NCBI RefSeq assembly: GCF_901709675.1
Contig: NC_051089.1
Coordinates: 4,254,476-4,318,475, forward strand
Reading direction: 5' to 3'
Length of the DNA stretch: 64,000 bases
Source of the DNA: Syngnathus acus
Taxonomy: Eukaryota > Chordata > Actinopteri > Syngnathiformes > Syngnathidae
Shown here: positions 33,558 through 46,400 of the stretch, in pieces
Layout: each line of letters opens with the position of its first letter
Numbering within the stretch: position 1 is the first letter of the stretch
Made by a program: the position numbers and the translations under genes
The notes under the pieces: generated by a model
The model's database searches: none
What the model saw: the letters and a program-made list of their open reading frames with translations, nothing else
What the model was told of the DNA's origin: nothing

Positions 33558-36500
33558 CTTTTATTTGAATACTTTCCAGGAAGGTTTGATAGTTGTGTAA
33601 AGGCTTAGAAGCCCTTCTTTAGGAACTTTGTGAGGTCATAGAATGACAAAATGTCACCGTGGCAACAACGTGGGGGGGTAGGCAAGACTTCTCCAAGAGC
33701 CTCGAAGAGTCTTCAAGGCCTTCGATTACATTTGATTATTATCGTGATGACCGTGCAGTGCAAATTCACTTTTGATGTAATTTGAGTTTCCAAAGTGCTA
33801 AAATGATGGCAAGTTTGTCGCCTTTGTGAAAATACCATTTACCCTATTGACGAGTTCTTTGGAAGAGTCTTGTATAATTGGCACCGAATCAAAAACATGC
33901 TTTTTGTATCAGTCATTCATTCCCTTGCCACATTTTATAATTTGTCCTTGGCTTGTTAAGTCGAGTAGCGTCACAAGCGATGCTTCAAGCGGTTTGCTTT
34001 GCGAGCGCACAAGTGTTTTTCACTTCCAAACAGCATTGGAGAAGGAAATGACCCCGACTTGATTCAATCAGGGCTATTTCAATATCGGATTTGTCTCTCG
34101 GCTGATACGTTTAGAATCCATTCTATAGGTCTTAAAATCGATTCATTCCTTCTTTGACTCAACAACTGTCACTTAAGGCTAACTTGGCTCTAGTTTGAAG
34201 CAAAGTCTGAAGCATTTTTCTGTTCTTTATTATGAATATTATTATGATGATGATGCACACAGCATTTGAAATCGACACTGATACAGCATCGCACTAATGT
34301 TGTTTGTGGTTCAGCATCAAATGAGGCTAATTTAATACCAGTACACATGGCAGGGAGAGCAGCATGGGGCAAGGACAAGGGGCCTAATCGAATCTACCCG
34401 TTGCATTGCGGCACTTCCATCAGTCATCTGCTGATGGAGATTCATTAGGTAGCCTGGGAAGGTAGCCCGAAACTAAAATCTAACCCGCGTGGTCAAAGCT
34501 GCCATTTTGCGTCAACTGGATCCGCTGGGAAACACGGTGTACTTTTACTTGGCACGTCTGCTTCACACTTCTTGGCCTTTCTGTTTGGTAACTCATTCAC
34601 TCCCATTGACGACTATAGACGTCAAACTTCTGTTTGAACTGGGCTGTCACTGAATGAGTTAAAAAGAAACAAAAACAGGAAAACTATGTCTGTCCAGTTC
34701 CCCCCCAAAAAAAAGACAAAACTATTAATGTTGAACTTTCCATCAATGAAAAGCGGCTCTCCGTTTTGGTATTTCGATATCTAAAGGTTGCCTTAAAAAT
34801 AATCGTGGTTTCTTGTGTACTGTTACATCCGTAATGGCCTTCACTAGAAAATCCAACGGCGCCAAATCACATGTGCACTAAAAGACGTGAGAGGTCGGTG
34901 GCATTTGTTGACGTTGGCCTTTTTTAACGACGTGGTGTCGAGCCCTTTCGAAGGTAGCTCAGCGCAGGCTGAGAAATGCGTCTCTCGGCTTTCCTTCCCA
35001 GAGGTCACCTTTTGTCCCTTTATTGAATGCCAACACAAAGAGATGCTATAAAATCACCAATGTGCTTTTAGCCAAAGCGGTGCCTTCAGTTTGAAAAACA
35101 AAAAAGCTGAGCTGAGATATGGCGAAAGATTTCACCACATTGTGTCTGCATCAATTGCAGAAAAAGGAAAATCTGCTCAGTGAACAAACGAGAACTGATT
35201 GGCCTTTGTTTCCATGGTGGTCATTCCAAGTAATCACTTACCCTACCAATGTCCAGAATCTAAAATAATGCTCATTTTATTGAGGTCTTGGCTTTCATAA
35301 AAAACTCGCCAATATTTCTTAGGATTTTTCCTAAAAGCAGGAAAAGTGTTTCAGCAGAGAAAAGAGTAGACTACCTCTCGCTCTCGTTGCTCTCTCTCTC
35401 GCTCTCTTTTTTTTACGACTAATGAAGCAGCAGACAACAAGCGCTTGCTGACGTTCTTTGGCTTTGTCTCCAAGGTTGGGTGACGCCAGTCGACAAGGCT
35501 ACGACGCCATGAAAAAACCCAACTTGCTCATTCATCCCCTCTCAGTCAGTCCGTTTTAGGCCCTTGTGGTTTTTTTTATTCATTTATTTTTTATAAGAGG
35601 GACTGGGCCAGAGTAAAGTCTGTAAAAGAACCTGTCCTTGTTTTTTAGTCTCTCTAGTTGATATTTTGGGGGCTTTGTTATCCACTGTGATTCAATTAGT
35701 GACATGTACACAACTGATGACGAATTACAGTACACTTAATATCCGCTTGTAACAATCTGGTTGAAACCACTTCCCCAAAATTCCAGGGAACCAATGACTT
35801 CTGTACATTCAATTAAAAATATATTTCCTCATTGACGCCTGACCTGACCAACGTTCCCGTGGATGCCACCGTAAACACACGCCTGGCCTATTTCCTCAGT
35901 ATTCTATGGTGACATTTACAATAAAACAGTCCCTTTTAAAATACATTAAACCTGACATTTAGTGGGTGAATGATTCCTGCAGTGTAAATAGCAGGACGCC
36001 TATTTCATACGAGATATTCCTCAAAAATGAGCCACATCAATGCTGTCTGAAAGCATCTCGCATTTATTTGCCTCTTTTATGCAGAACGCAGCGAAGACCG
36101 AACATATTGTACCCCCTAAGTGCGCGCGTTCGTACAGCAGCATGGCGTCCCGCAATCAAGCGCTCCGTAATGACAACCCGCTTCAACCCCACCGACTAAA
36201 ACATAATCATTCTCGTACCCCGCTAGATTGTTCCACTACATGATCCCTTCATCTCTTTTTATGGCTCGTAGCATCTGTTGCTATGCGAAGGACAAACATG
36301 TCTTACACTTATGAGCAGCTGGCGGAAATGAGTTTTCTATTGACAGTGGCGCAAAGTCCACCTCAGTGAACTTGCAAGCTGGTTGCCTCGCTCTTAAAAC
36401 AAGGCTTAATTGTTTGGAAATGTAGAACTGGAGAAGAACAATTGCCAAATAGCTAGCTTGCACTTTGGGTTAGCTACAGTTTGTGTACGATTGGTCATTG

Positions 36501-37114
36501 TGAGTCACATGACCCTTGCGTTTTGTTTGACATTCTTGATTGTCAGCAAAAGTAACTCGATCAATCCGTGTTACTAGAAAGCTAGGCTTTATTCCCGTGA
36601 GCTTTAATAATTAGCCCATGAGTCATTCACTCGTCCATGGAGCGAAGTCACGGCGGGCACATTGGCGGGAATACGTCAGAATGTCACAAGTCACATTCTA
36701 TGTGGTCATCCTTAGCGTTGATAGCTTTTTGTCTTTGTCAGGTCAGCCGTGGGTAACGGAAAGTCATGTGCGTTTTGAGATCCTATAGTATGTCATTCCG
36801 TTCCAGCACAGTACGTTGTTTGTGGAATGCTTCCCCCCAATAAAGGACACTCATTAGGCAGCATCGCCAATTATTACCGCGACTGCCTTCTGAGAGCCTT
36901 GTGATGAACAAGGATGAGGAAAACATGTTCAGAGTTCACGTTCAAATTAATCATCGCGGCTAATGTTGTTAAATAACACTTGGATTGCCACATGCGTGTC
37001 CAAAACAAGTCAAAAATGAAATAAAACCAAGGTTCATCAGACAAAATGTAAAAAAATATAACCTCTTCAAATCTTTGGCTCAAAATCAATACCGACTTTA
37101 TTTCTTCACTACAG
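33558..37114. other. Spacer upstream of ADCY7
   Basis: Apart from the MITE at 34589-34662, no gene is seen. 34265-34470 has balanced composition without repeats and could be conserved non-coding sequence. A TC-rich stretch lies at 35378-35415. Open frames are short and unconvincing. Confidence 0.45.
34589..34662. mobile_element. Short MITE-like teleost repeat (AACTCATTCACT ... ATGAGTT)
   Basis: Begins TAACTCATTCACTCCCATTG, contains GACTATAGACGTCAAA and AACTGGGCTG, and ends TCACTGAATGAGTTAAA. The termini are inverted copies (AACTCATTCA / TGAATGAGTT). This 74 bp unit is one I recognise as dispersed in many teleost genomes. Confidence 0.75.
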
Positions 37115-37484
37115 GTCCAAACGACTGTGCTTCATCAGCAGCATGAAGCCGCCAACCTTGTCGCCGTGTCGTGACCCCCGATCCTGGCGTTGATGACCTC
37201 TTGTGATGCCCTCTGTTTTTCCTCTCCTCCCCTTCCTCGGGTTGCCCTCCCTCCTGTGCGTCTCGGACCCTCCGAGCCGCTCTCATTACTCCCGAGAGCC
37301 GTAGCTAGCAGCATATGAAGGATCGGGCAACATCGGACATAGCAAAGAAGAATTAAGAACGTTCACGATGCCAAGGACAAACGTCACCAAAGTACCATGA
37401 GCTAACAAGAGCCAGCAACTTTTTTTTATTTTTTTTTATTTTTCTTTGGGAGGAAATATCAATCTTTTCAAACCGCGCTCGGCC
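37115..37484 (+). promoter_or_regulatory. Likely ADCY7 5' UTR (start of the first coding exon)
   Basis: A good acceptor (TTTATTTCTTCACTACAG) ends at 37114, so the exon with the ADCY7 start may run from 37115. It contains upstream ATGs, including a 17-codon frame from 37143 that ends at TGA before the main start, which could damp translation. Boundaries are inferred. Confidence 0.45.
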
Positions 37485-40400
37485 ATGCCGGCCAAAGGGA
37501 AGTATTTGTTAAATGACCAGGAGCTAAAGAACGAGGCCCTGTACCGCAAGTTCTCGTGCATCAGCCAGTACCAGCCGCTGGTGCTCCTGCTGGGCCTTTC
37601 CATGCTCTCCTGCGGGCTCCTCCTGGTCCTCTTCTTCTCCCTCGGAATGGTAAATCTGAATCACAATGAGAAAATATGGAAAAGAATATATTTAAAAGAA
37701 AAATATATGTCAATAATATGTCTGCTTATAGTTCCTATAGGGCCTCATTTGCTAAGCTCCCAAATAGTGACCTGGATGTTCACTCTTTTAAATAAAATTA
37801 AAGCTTAAATGAGATACAGTTGTACCCCCATCAAATCCACACACTAAATTACACAATGGAAATTAGGAGAATTGTGCAACGTTAATAAAAATAGCTTGCG
37901 GCCTTTCTCGTGGCTTCATGTAAATTCCATCATTCATCCATTCATTCATTCAGCTACAATGACTGCATTTTTTTTCTTCCCCTGCCTTGGAAAGTCTCAC
38001 AGCGCGACGTCAAGAGCAGCCAGTGATGTGAGGCCCTTTTTTTAAAAAAGGTTGCCATGGAAACCAGAAAGCTCCAAATACCATGTGTTGATGGCCTTCC
38101 CCAAGCAAAGCTTTATCACCACAGACTTGGAGCTGTCTCTTTGAAACTCCTTTTTTAACCTGACAAAATATTTGTCTTCTCCCCGAAGTAAAACAGAAAT
38201 AGTTTTCACTGGACAGTGCTTATGACAATTATTTTGTGACTTAATTTAAATCACTTCCGTCATTATTTTATTTTGCACTGAAGTAGGATAGACCTATATA
38301 GTCTATTTTGGGATTCAAAGCTACTTTTGACATCATTTGGATGGGTAAATAATTGATAGCTGGAAAAATAAATCAAGTCTAAATAATAAATCCATTTTAT
38401 TTTTAAAAATGTTATATTTTCCAATTTGGCAGACCACCAGCAATACCGCTAGGGACCTCTAGAGGGCCGCGGACCACAGGTTGACAACCCCTGTGGCTTA
38501 AAACGACAAAGCTCATTTGCTACCCGCGACAGTGAAATGGCTGTGAGCCGTCTCGACATTTAATTTCTAAAATATTCTCCATTGGGAAGATGTATTAGTA
38601 GCTTGTTTGGTTATTCCATTTTTTTCCACCAATTGAATGGATCTTTACATCCTCCAAGCCATTAGGAGTCTAGTCGTGTGCTCCATTATTGATTTTGCAA
38701 CCACTCTGATGGCTGAGTGCTCTTACATAAGAATGTCTGCAACTATCTTGATTGTTCTCCTGCTTTCAAGGTATTTATTTATCTGTGAACTTGATTTTTC
38801 AGAGCGCCCGGGAGCACTGGGCTTTTGTGAGCGTGGTGAGCAGCGCCTTGTGCATCTTCTTAGCCGTCTTTGTGCTGGTGTGCACCGAAATGCTATCCCA
38901 ACGTTGGCGCCGTCCGCTGGGCCTGCTGGTGTGGGCCACGCACCTCGCCATGGGCTTTACCTTCATCTTCAGCGGGCCTGTCGTCCTACCGTGGGACCAG
39001 GTGAATATTCGATGACAAGAATTTTGACATTGTTGCATGCAAGCTCTTTACTGAGGTTGCCCACAAATAAATATTTCGCAATAGGTGCCGTTCTTCCTGT
39101 TCATCATCTTCACCGTATACACCATGCTGCCGTTCCCGTGGTGGTACGCGGTGGCGCTGGGCGTGGTCTCGTCGCTCTCCCACATCGTGGCACTCACCCT
39201 TCGCCTCACCGTGTACAGCGACGTTCCCACGCCTTACCTCGCCAACCAGGTGATACGTGATCTTTTTTTTTTTTTTAGCATATCAACTAAAACGTCACAC
39301 AAATGCAGCAATTGTTTTTGTGCATTTGTGTGTAGCTGCTGTCCAATGCGGTGGTGTTCCTTTGTGGCAGCGTGGTGGGAGCCTTCCACAAGGTTCTCAT
39401 GGAGAAAACCCTCAGGCAGACTTTTCAGGATACGTTACGATGCCTGAGCATGCGCATGAAGCTGGAGATCGAGAAGAGACAACAGGTTTTTTTTTTTTTC
39501 TGTTTCCTCGTCTGGTGCAAAATGGATTCCCAAATTTATAATGATTATAGAAATAAATTCAATTAAATAAAAAAGTAAAATATATAACAGTAATAATGTA
39601 TTATTATTAATTATTTTTAATTATATTCATTTTTATTGTTCATTTCTATTTATTATTTTATGAATGATTAATTCTGAACTTGTGATTGAAGTTGTGCCTT
39701 CATGATTTTTTTTTTTTTTTATATATCTTTATATCTTTTTTTATTCCAATAATTTTGTTCCATATAATCAAACACAACATTTCTCCTTTTTATAGATGTT
39801 ACAGCTTTGCATTCATCTCGCTGAGCAAACACGGCAAGCAAACATGACCGCGTATAAATAAAGAGCATTGTTGTCTCTATGCTCCTCTTCATTTTCATCG
39901 CCGTTGACTTTGATCACCGGGAAAATCCATCCCTGGCCGGCCCCCAGTTGACCTCGCTTCAGGATGTTTATGCCCGGCTGGCGCTAATGAAATTTTTCTG
40001 CCTCCGCTGGAGTCTTCTTTTGAAATATTTCCCTATTTTTGCCAACAACACGATTACCACATTGGTGGACAGGGCTGTGTGTTGGTGTGTGGGTGTGTGT
40101 CTATGTCTTTTGAGTGGGAGACGATACGGTGTGTGCGTGCCTGCGAATCACAAACACACGCACACACGTCTCTTTGGCATAAATGTACCTTCAGCTCAGA
40201 AAAAAAAAAATGATTAGAGAAAATGTACAGTATGGTGACGGATTTTTTTTTTTTTTTAGGAGAACTTGCTGCAGTCTGTGCTGCCGGTCTACATCTCCAT
40301 GAAGATGAAGCTGGCCATCATGGAGCGCTTGCAGGACTGCAAAGATAAGGAGGAGCAACAGCGGCTGGTGAAAGACAACAACTTCCACAGCCTCTACGTC

Positions 40401-43400
40401 AAACGTCACGAAAACGTCAGGTACCAATCGCGAGATAAACCGCTTTTTCTGAACACACAATTGGAGATGCACTTTTTTGGGGATTTCCATCCATTTACGA
40501 AAGCCAAGTCCCTTCTCCATCCTAAAAGTCAAACCTCTTCCATATAAACAGGACTTTATCAAATTGAGCCGTGAAGCACATTTCTTTCTGAATGATGGAT
40601 TAGTTTGCGTCCAGACTGCTTGACCCACTTACACTTGACGCAATTGTCCCGGATCAGCCGATAAGCAATCCCGTTATATTTTCTTCTGATGAATGCGGAG
40701 AAAGATGACTTCTCTACTCTGCTTCATTCCAGGAAAAGCACAATTAGTATTCACTGGTCCATTCATTTTCTATATATTTTTTATTTTTCCATTAGGAAAT
40801 GAGTTACTGTACGTACCGTCTTCCTTTTAGTCGAGCCTTCCTTTATGTTCAGCCGCTTGATTGATCACCATTCAAAGAACGCACTCAGTCCTCTGTGTAC
40901 ATTTGTGACAATGTTTATGAGTGTGGGTGACAGACATTGTGCGTCTGTGTTTGCTACGGTTTGCGGGTCTCTCGCCGGATGTGTGTGCCGCAAAGGCATC
41001 AATCTCGAGCGAAAGGTCGTAACCCTGACCCCAAGCCCTATAATTATCCGGTCAAAGCAGTCGTCGTGGCTTTTGTGCCGTTGGTTGAGTCTCATCTACA
41101 AGCACCTGGCTTGTTTTGTCCAAGTCATTCTGAGAGGTGATGTTTTTTTTTTTTCTTTTCAGCCCAGGCTGACAAGTTACTTCAATATATCGACTGTATA
41201 CTTTACAATACTGTACAGTTGAGTCAAACATTTTCCCATAGGAAATAATGGAATGAAGTCATTGCGGTGTTGAACTGTCACCGTGGTAACATGATTGTTT
41301 TACTTTTTTTTGTTTTTTTTTGTTTCACGGAAAGTATTCACAGTGCTTCGCTCTGTCTACATTTTATGTTACTGCCTCATCCCAAAGTCTAATAAATCTT
41401 TTTTTTTTAAGATGTTAGCATCTTTAATAATAACATATTCTTCCTTGCAGTATTCTCTACGCCGACATTGTGGGCTTCACTCGATTGGCCAGCGATTGTT
41501 CCCCCAAGGAACTCGTCGTCATGCTCAACGAACTGTTTGGAAAGTTTGACCAAATCGCCAAGGTCAGATCTTTGTATTATTAGCAACGTCACATGTCATT
41601 TTTATAATGTAATGCAAGCATCTGGGAGGGGTGAAAATATTGAAAAGAAATTCTGTCTAGATTTCATATTTTCACGTATTGCGGATCAGGTAGGAAAATG
41701 TTCTTTGTCCGCTTTTTTTTTTCCAGGAAAACGAGTGCATGAGAATCAAGATTCTGGGAGACTGCTATTATTGTGTATCAGGCCTGCCGGTGTCTCTGCC
41801 CAAACACGCCAAGAACTGTGTGAAAATGGGCCTGGACATGTGTGAAGCCATTAAGTGAGTCATTCAAATACTCAAGTGACTCCATTAATATACATAGGAT
41901 TATTTTAATAATATGGTGATGATTTTGTGGATTAATTGAGGAATTAAAATAAAAAAATACTTTAAATTTCCATTCCTTTTTTCAAAACCAGAACATGTCA
42001 AATTTATAGTGCCAAAAAAGCACAAAAATGAAAATAAAATGAGGATTCATTGATTGTCAAAAATAATTATCGATTCATTTGATAATCGATTAGTTGTCGA
42101 TTGATCGGATTAATCCTCTGGAGTAGTGTTTGTAGCCTTGTGGTTTTATTTGTGGCAGGCAGGTACGAGAAGCCACCGGCGTGGACATCAACATGCGAGT
42201 GGGCGTGCACTCGGGCAACGTGCTGTGCGGCGTGATCGGCCTGCGCAAGTGGCAGTTTGATGTGTGGTCACATGACGTGACGCTAGCCAATCACATGGAG
42301 TCGGGTGGCCTTCCCGGGTAAGCGCTGCGACTGACACACGGTCCTGTAGATGCGTGTTGACTTTTTTTTGTAGCATCATTTGCTAAATTATGGCCAAAAC
42401 TGGCGACAAAAAAAAAAAAAAAAAAGCAAACGTCTTCGTGGTCATTATAGACGTGTTCACATCACCGAGGCGACTCTGAAGCACTTGAACAAGGCGTACG
42501 AAGTGGAGGAAGGCGACGGGCAGCTTCGGGATCAATACCTCAAGGAGCTCAACGTCAGAACCTACCTCGTTATTGACCCTCGGGTGAGTTTACGACCTTG
42601 TGTGTCTCTTGACAAAGCACGCGATGCTTCTTATGCAGCCACTTGAAAACATGCCTTCGTTTGCATGATGTGGATGTGTAGAGCGAGAGTGTCCATATTC
42701 TGCTCAAGTTGGAAAAAAAAAAAATGGTCGCAATTAACTAAACAGCCTGTGTTTGTATACCTACAAGTCCAAAGATCCAACGCAGAGCGGCCGCAGCGTC
42801 CCCAAACCTCGCGTCAACGACGGTCTGAAGATGCGGGCGTCCGTGCGCATGACCCGCTACCTGGAGTCCTGGGGGGCAGTCAAACCGTTCGCCCACCTGC
42901 AGAGCCGAGAGGGATTCGCCGCCGACCCCCTCGGCAACGGAAAGCCGCTCAGCAAAGTAAGCCGAATAGTATCTCTTCATGATTAGTTTATCTGTAACAC
43001 TGTTGGCTAATCCAGTTTGTTTTTCAGGACATCCCACTGCGAACAGCACCCAGCTCTAAGATACCTGACAGGTAAAAAAAAATGTATACTATATTTTGAC
43101 CATCTTTTGGCAGCATAGTTGATCTTTAAAGAATCAATTGCTAGTCAACCAGCTCTACTTGTTTTCATCATACCAATTTTTCCCTAGATTGACACGGCAA
43201 CTTTCATACCTGATGTGTTATTTTTGTGATTCCTTGTTGCACTCCTCCTATGACAGCTTTGATGAATCACTCGAAGAGCGGTTCTCCTTGTCCACGCCTT
43301 CGTTCAGCAGCCATAAGTGAGTTTGGGCCCCTGGCGCGGTGCAGGAGCCTGAAATTAAGAAATGGACACCACTTGAACTGTGAATTGGATTCACGCATTT

Positions 43401-46400
43401 CATTGTAGTTCCCGCAAATCGTGGCCCAGATATATTTTCTTTGTCGAATTTGGGAATACAGTGTTCCCCTTCATTTGTGTAATTGCCTAGAGATCCCACA
43501 AGGTGGCAACAAAGCATTTTTTTTCTGTTAGACAAGGCTATGACCTGACTAAATGAAGCTCCTCCCCTTAACATATGTGCTCAGAAGCCACCAGAGGGCG
43601 CCATAGCAATACTACTGATATTAGACCTAGACTTGGCCTGAAGCTGAGAGCTCACTACCTCAAACGTCTTTGGCGTCGTGTCTGTGCGTCCCACTCAACA
43701 AAAATTCTGAAACGCTGTATTCGAGGTCTGGCCACTATTTGAGGTTATACAATAATGGATTTGACTTGAAGCTGGGTGAGAACGACTATGTGAGCGGCCA
43801 GTCCTAACGTCCCGACACTAACCTCGGTGGGGCCGTTGCACTCTTGTTCCTACTCACCACTGACACCTCTTACCTCCTCCCAGGATCATGTCGACGTGCT
43901 CTCCCGATCTCTAACCGGGGCGGGGTGTGTATGTATCTGCTGTGTGCATCTGTACGGCGGCTTCCTTCCTGCCAGATAGCACGAGGGGGCTTCCCTTTGT
44001 CCCCTGAACTGCTCATCTAACTCCCAGCATCCGGTTAACCCCCCCCACCCTTTCTGTTCACCACACGCATGATCTATACAGGCACTTTTCTCCTGACTAA
44101 TGTGCACACAGCGGCCATTAAACGCCTTGTGTCTCTTTGTCATTAATGGCGTCTGTTTCTGGGACGCAGGAACAAGTCGCAGAAGAGTCGCTTTGACGAG
44201 GAGCTCCACAACGAAATGACCACCACCATAGATGAACTGGGCAGCAAGTAGGTCCATTTCAGAGGTGACCTCAGAAAACATGTGGCTCAAACATTTCAAT
44301 GATCAGCCTCCTGCTTTCCAGGTTCCACCTTCTTCGATTACACAATACGATGGCGCTGATTTTAAACGGCAGCTGCTCCGTCTAATGTTTTATTCTTTGT
44401 TATGGCCTCCTTCCCAAGACAGTGGTACAAGTCTGAGGAGAGCGGCAGTTTAGCCATATGGTTTCCAAAGAAAGACCTTGAAAAACAGGTCATTTGAACA
44501 CACACACAAAAAAAAAACCCCAAAAAAACCTCCCATTTTGTCCTCGTTTCAAATGCTCTCTTATTGTCTCCAAAGTACCGGGCCTTGGATCTGCCCATGT
44601 TCAAGCACTACGTGGGCTGCGCCGCCGTCATCTTCCTCTGCATCTTTTCCATCCAGATGTTCGTCACCAGGGAGTGAGTATCCTATGAGCAGCCATGAAA
44701 TAAGCGCAGAAAAATGGAGGGTGACTGATAACCGGTTGCTGTGCAAACTGTTAGTCGACAGATTCTCGGAGTGACGTTCGCGGCGTTGGCGTGCGTCCTG
44801 CTGCTGACTTTGGCCATCTGTTTTGCAGCGCACATAAAGGTCGGTGCGAAAAACCCGCCGGGTGCGACATACTAATAATTGGACATATTAATAATCATTA
44901 TTATTATTTAGGGACACAATGCGTGAAGAAAATCGTAGTTAAAAACTAAATAAATATGCTAACGGGCAAACTACTTGTTTGGTCGTCTTTTTCGGATTTC
45001 GTGGACTAAATTTAATTCACAGACGAGCTAAATCATCTCAAATTCATATTTTAAGTGTGCTAATAAATATCTAAAATCTTTGCAGATGTGGACGGGTTGC
45101 TTGGGGCGCCGAAAATGACTTTCTTTAGCTTATCTGCGCCCTTGACGGGAATAGTCGACCCTCACATATCACGCGTGACAATGAATGTCAGATATCTTCT
45201 TTCTCCGAGTAACTTCTCTGGCTGTGTGCGTGCGTAGCGCATGTTTCCAGAGAAGCTGTCAGGCTGCCAGTGGTTGGCGTCCGTCTCTGAGGCGGTGGTG
45301 AAGAAACCGTGCGTGCGCCTCCCCCTGGCCGCCGTCACCACCGTCGTCATCGTTCTCTTGGCAATCTTCAACCTGGTGAACAAGAAACCCCTCTCATAAG
45401 AAGAAAAGAAAAAAACAACAACTCCAAGCCTGGCTTATTTTCGTTTTCCGAACTTCTTTTCCTTTAATCCCGCAGTGTTTCGTCCAGGCACATTTTCCAG
45501 AATGTTCCACTGGTGATGCTCCCACCCGGAGTCACGCAAATGCTTCCCAGCGACTGGGATCCGAGGGAGGACTCTTCTATCTGCCTGTGAGACGTTATGG
45601 CTACTTTCAAAATAGAAGTTTGATGTCCAAATTGGACAATAAAGAGGAAATATCATTTTAAAATATTATAATCAAAATGTCCGGTGCTTATTACTGTTCT
45701 ATTTTTTTTTGAGTCATTGTTGTTGTTGCCGCCCTGCCACCAGTATTCCGTGTACTGCTGCATCCTGTCCCTGATGGCTTGCGGCGTGTTCCTGCGGGTC
45801 AGCTTGGAGCTCAAAGTCCTCTTCCTCGCCCTGTCGTCCAGCGCGTACTACATCATCATCCTCAGCACCAACAAGCGGCTCTTTGTGGCCTACGCCAACG
45901 TCCTCCACGCTCAGATTACAGGAGAGGGCAACTGCAGCAGGTGGGACTCGATACCGCGATAAGGTCGGTAATGTAATAATAAGTCTTATAAAAAACAGGC
46001 TCTGTGGAAAAGCCAAGTATCCGGTCACATAGGGGGGGATTTAGAGCCATGCGTGAACATAAAAAGAGTGTTACGCAACCTTTATTGGGATGGACTCTTG
46101 GTCTGGAACAAGCCTTAAAGGTTTTATGTTGTTCCAATTGCAAACACAAAAACAAATAAAAAAATGGAAAGCATGAACATAGGAATATACAAATAAGCGG
46201 AAAGTAACAAAAAGATAAATCAATTAATTAAACCTGGTGAAAGATTGAATTTAAAAAATGAAAACAAAATTACAGGTAACTATTTCTAAATGATTTCAAA
46301 GTATTTCGAAACACAAACTAAAAATGAAGACTATTTTCCTGAAAGTATCCAAAAATGAATACTAAAAAAATTAAAAATGAGGAAAAATAAAGTAACGAAG

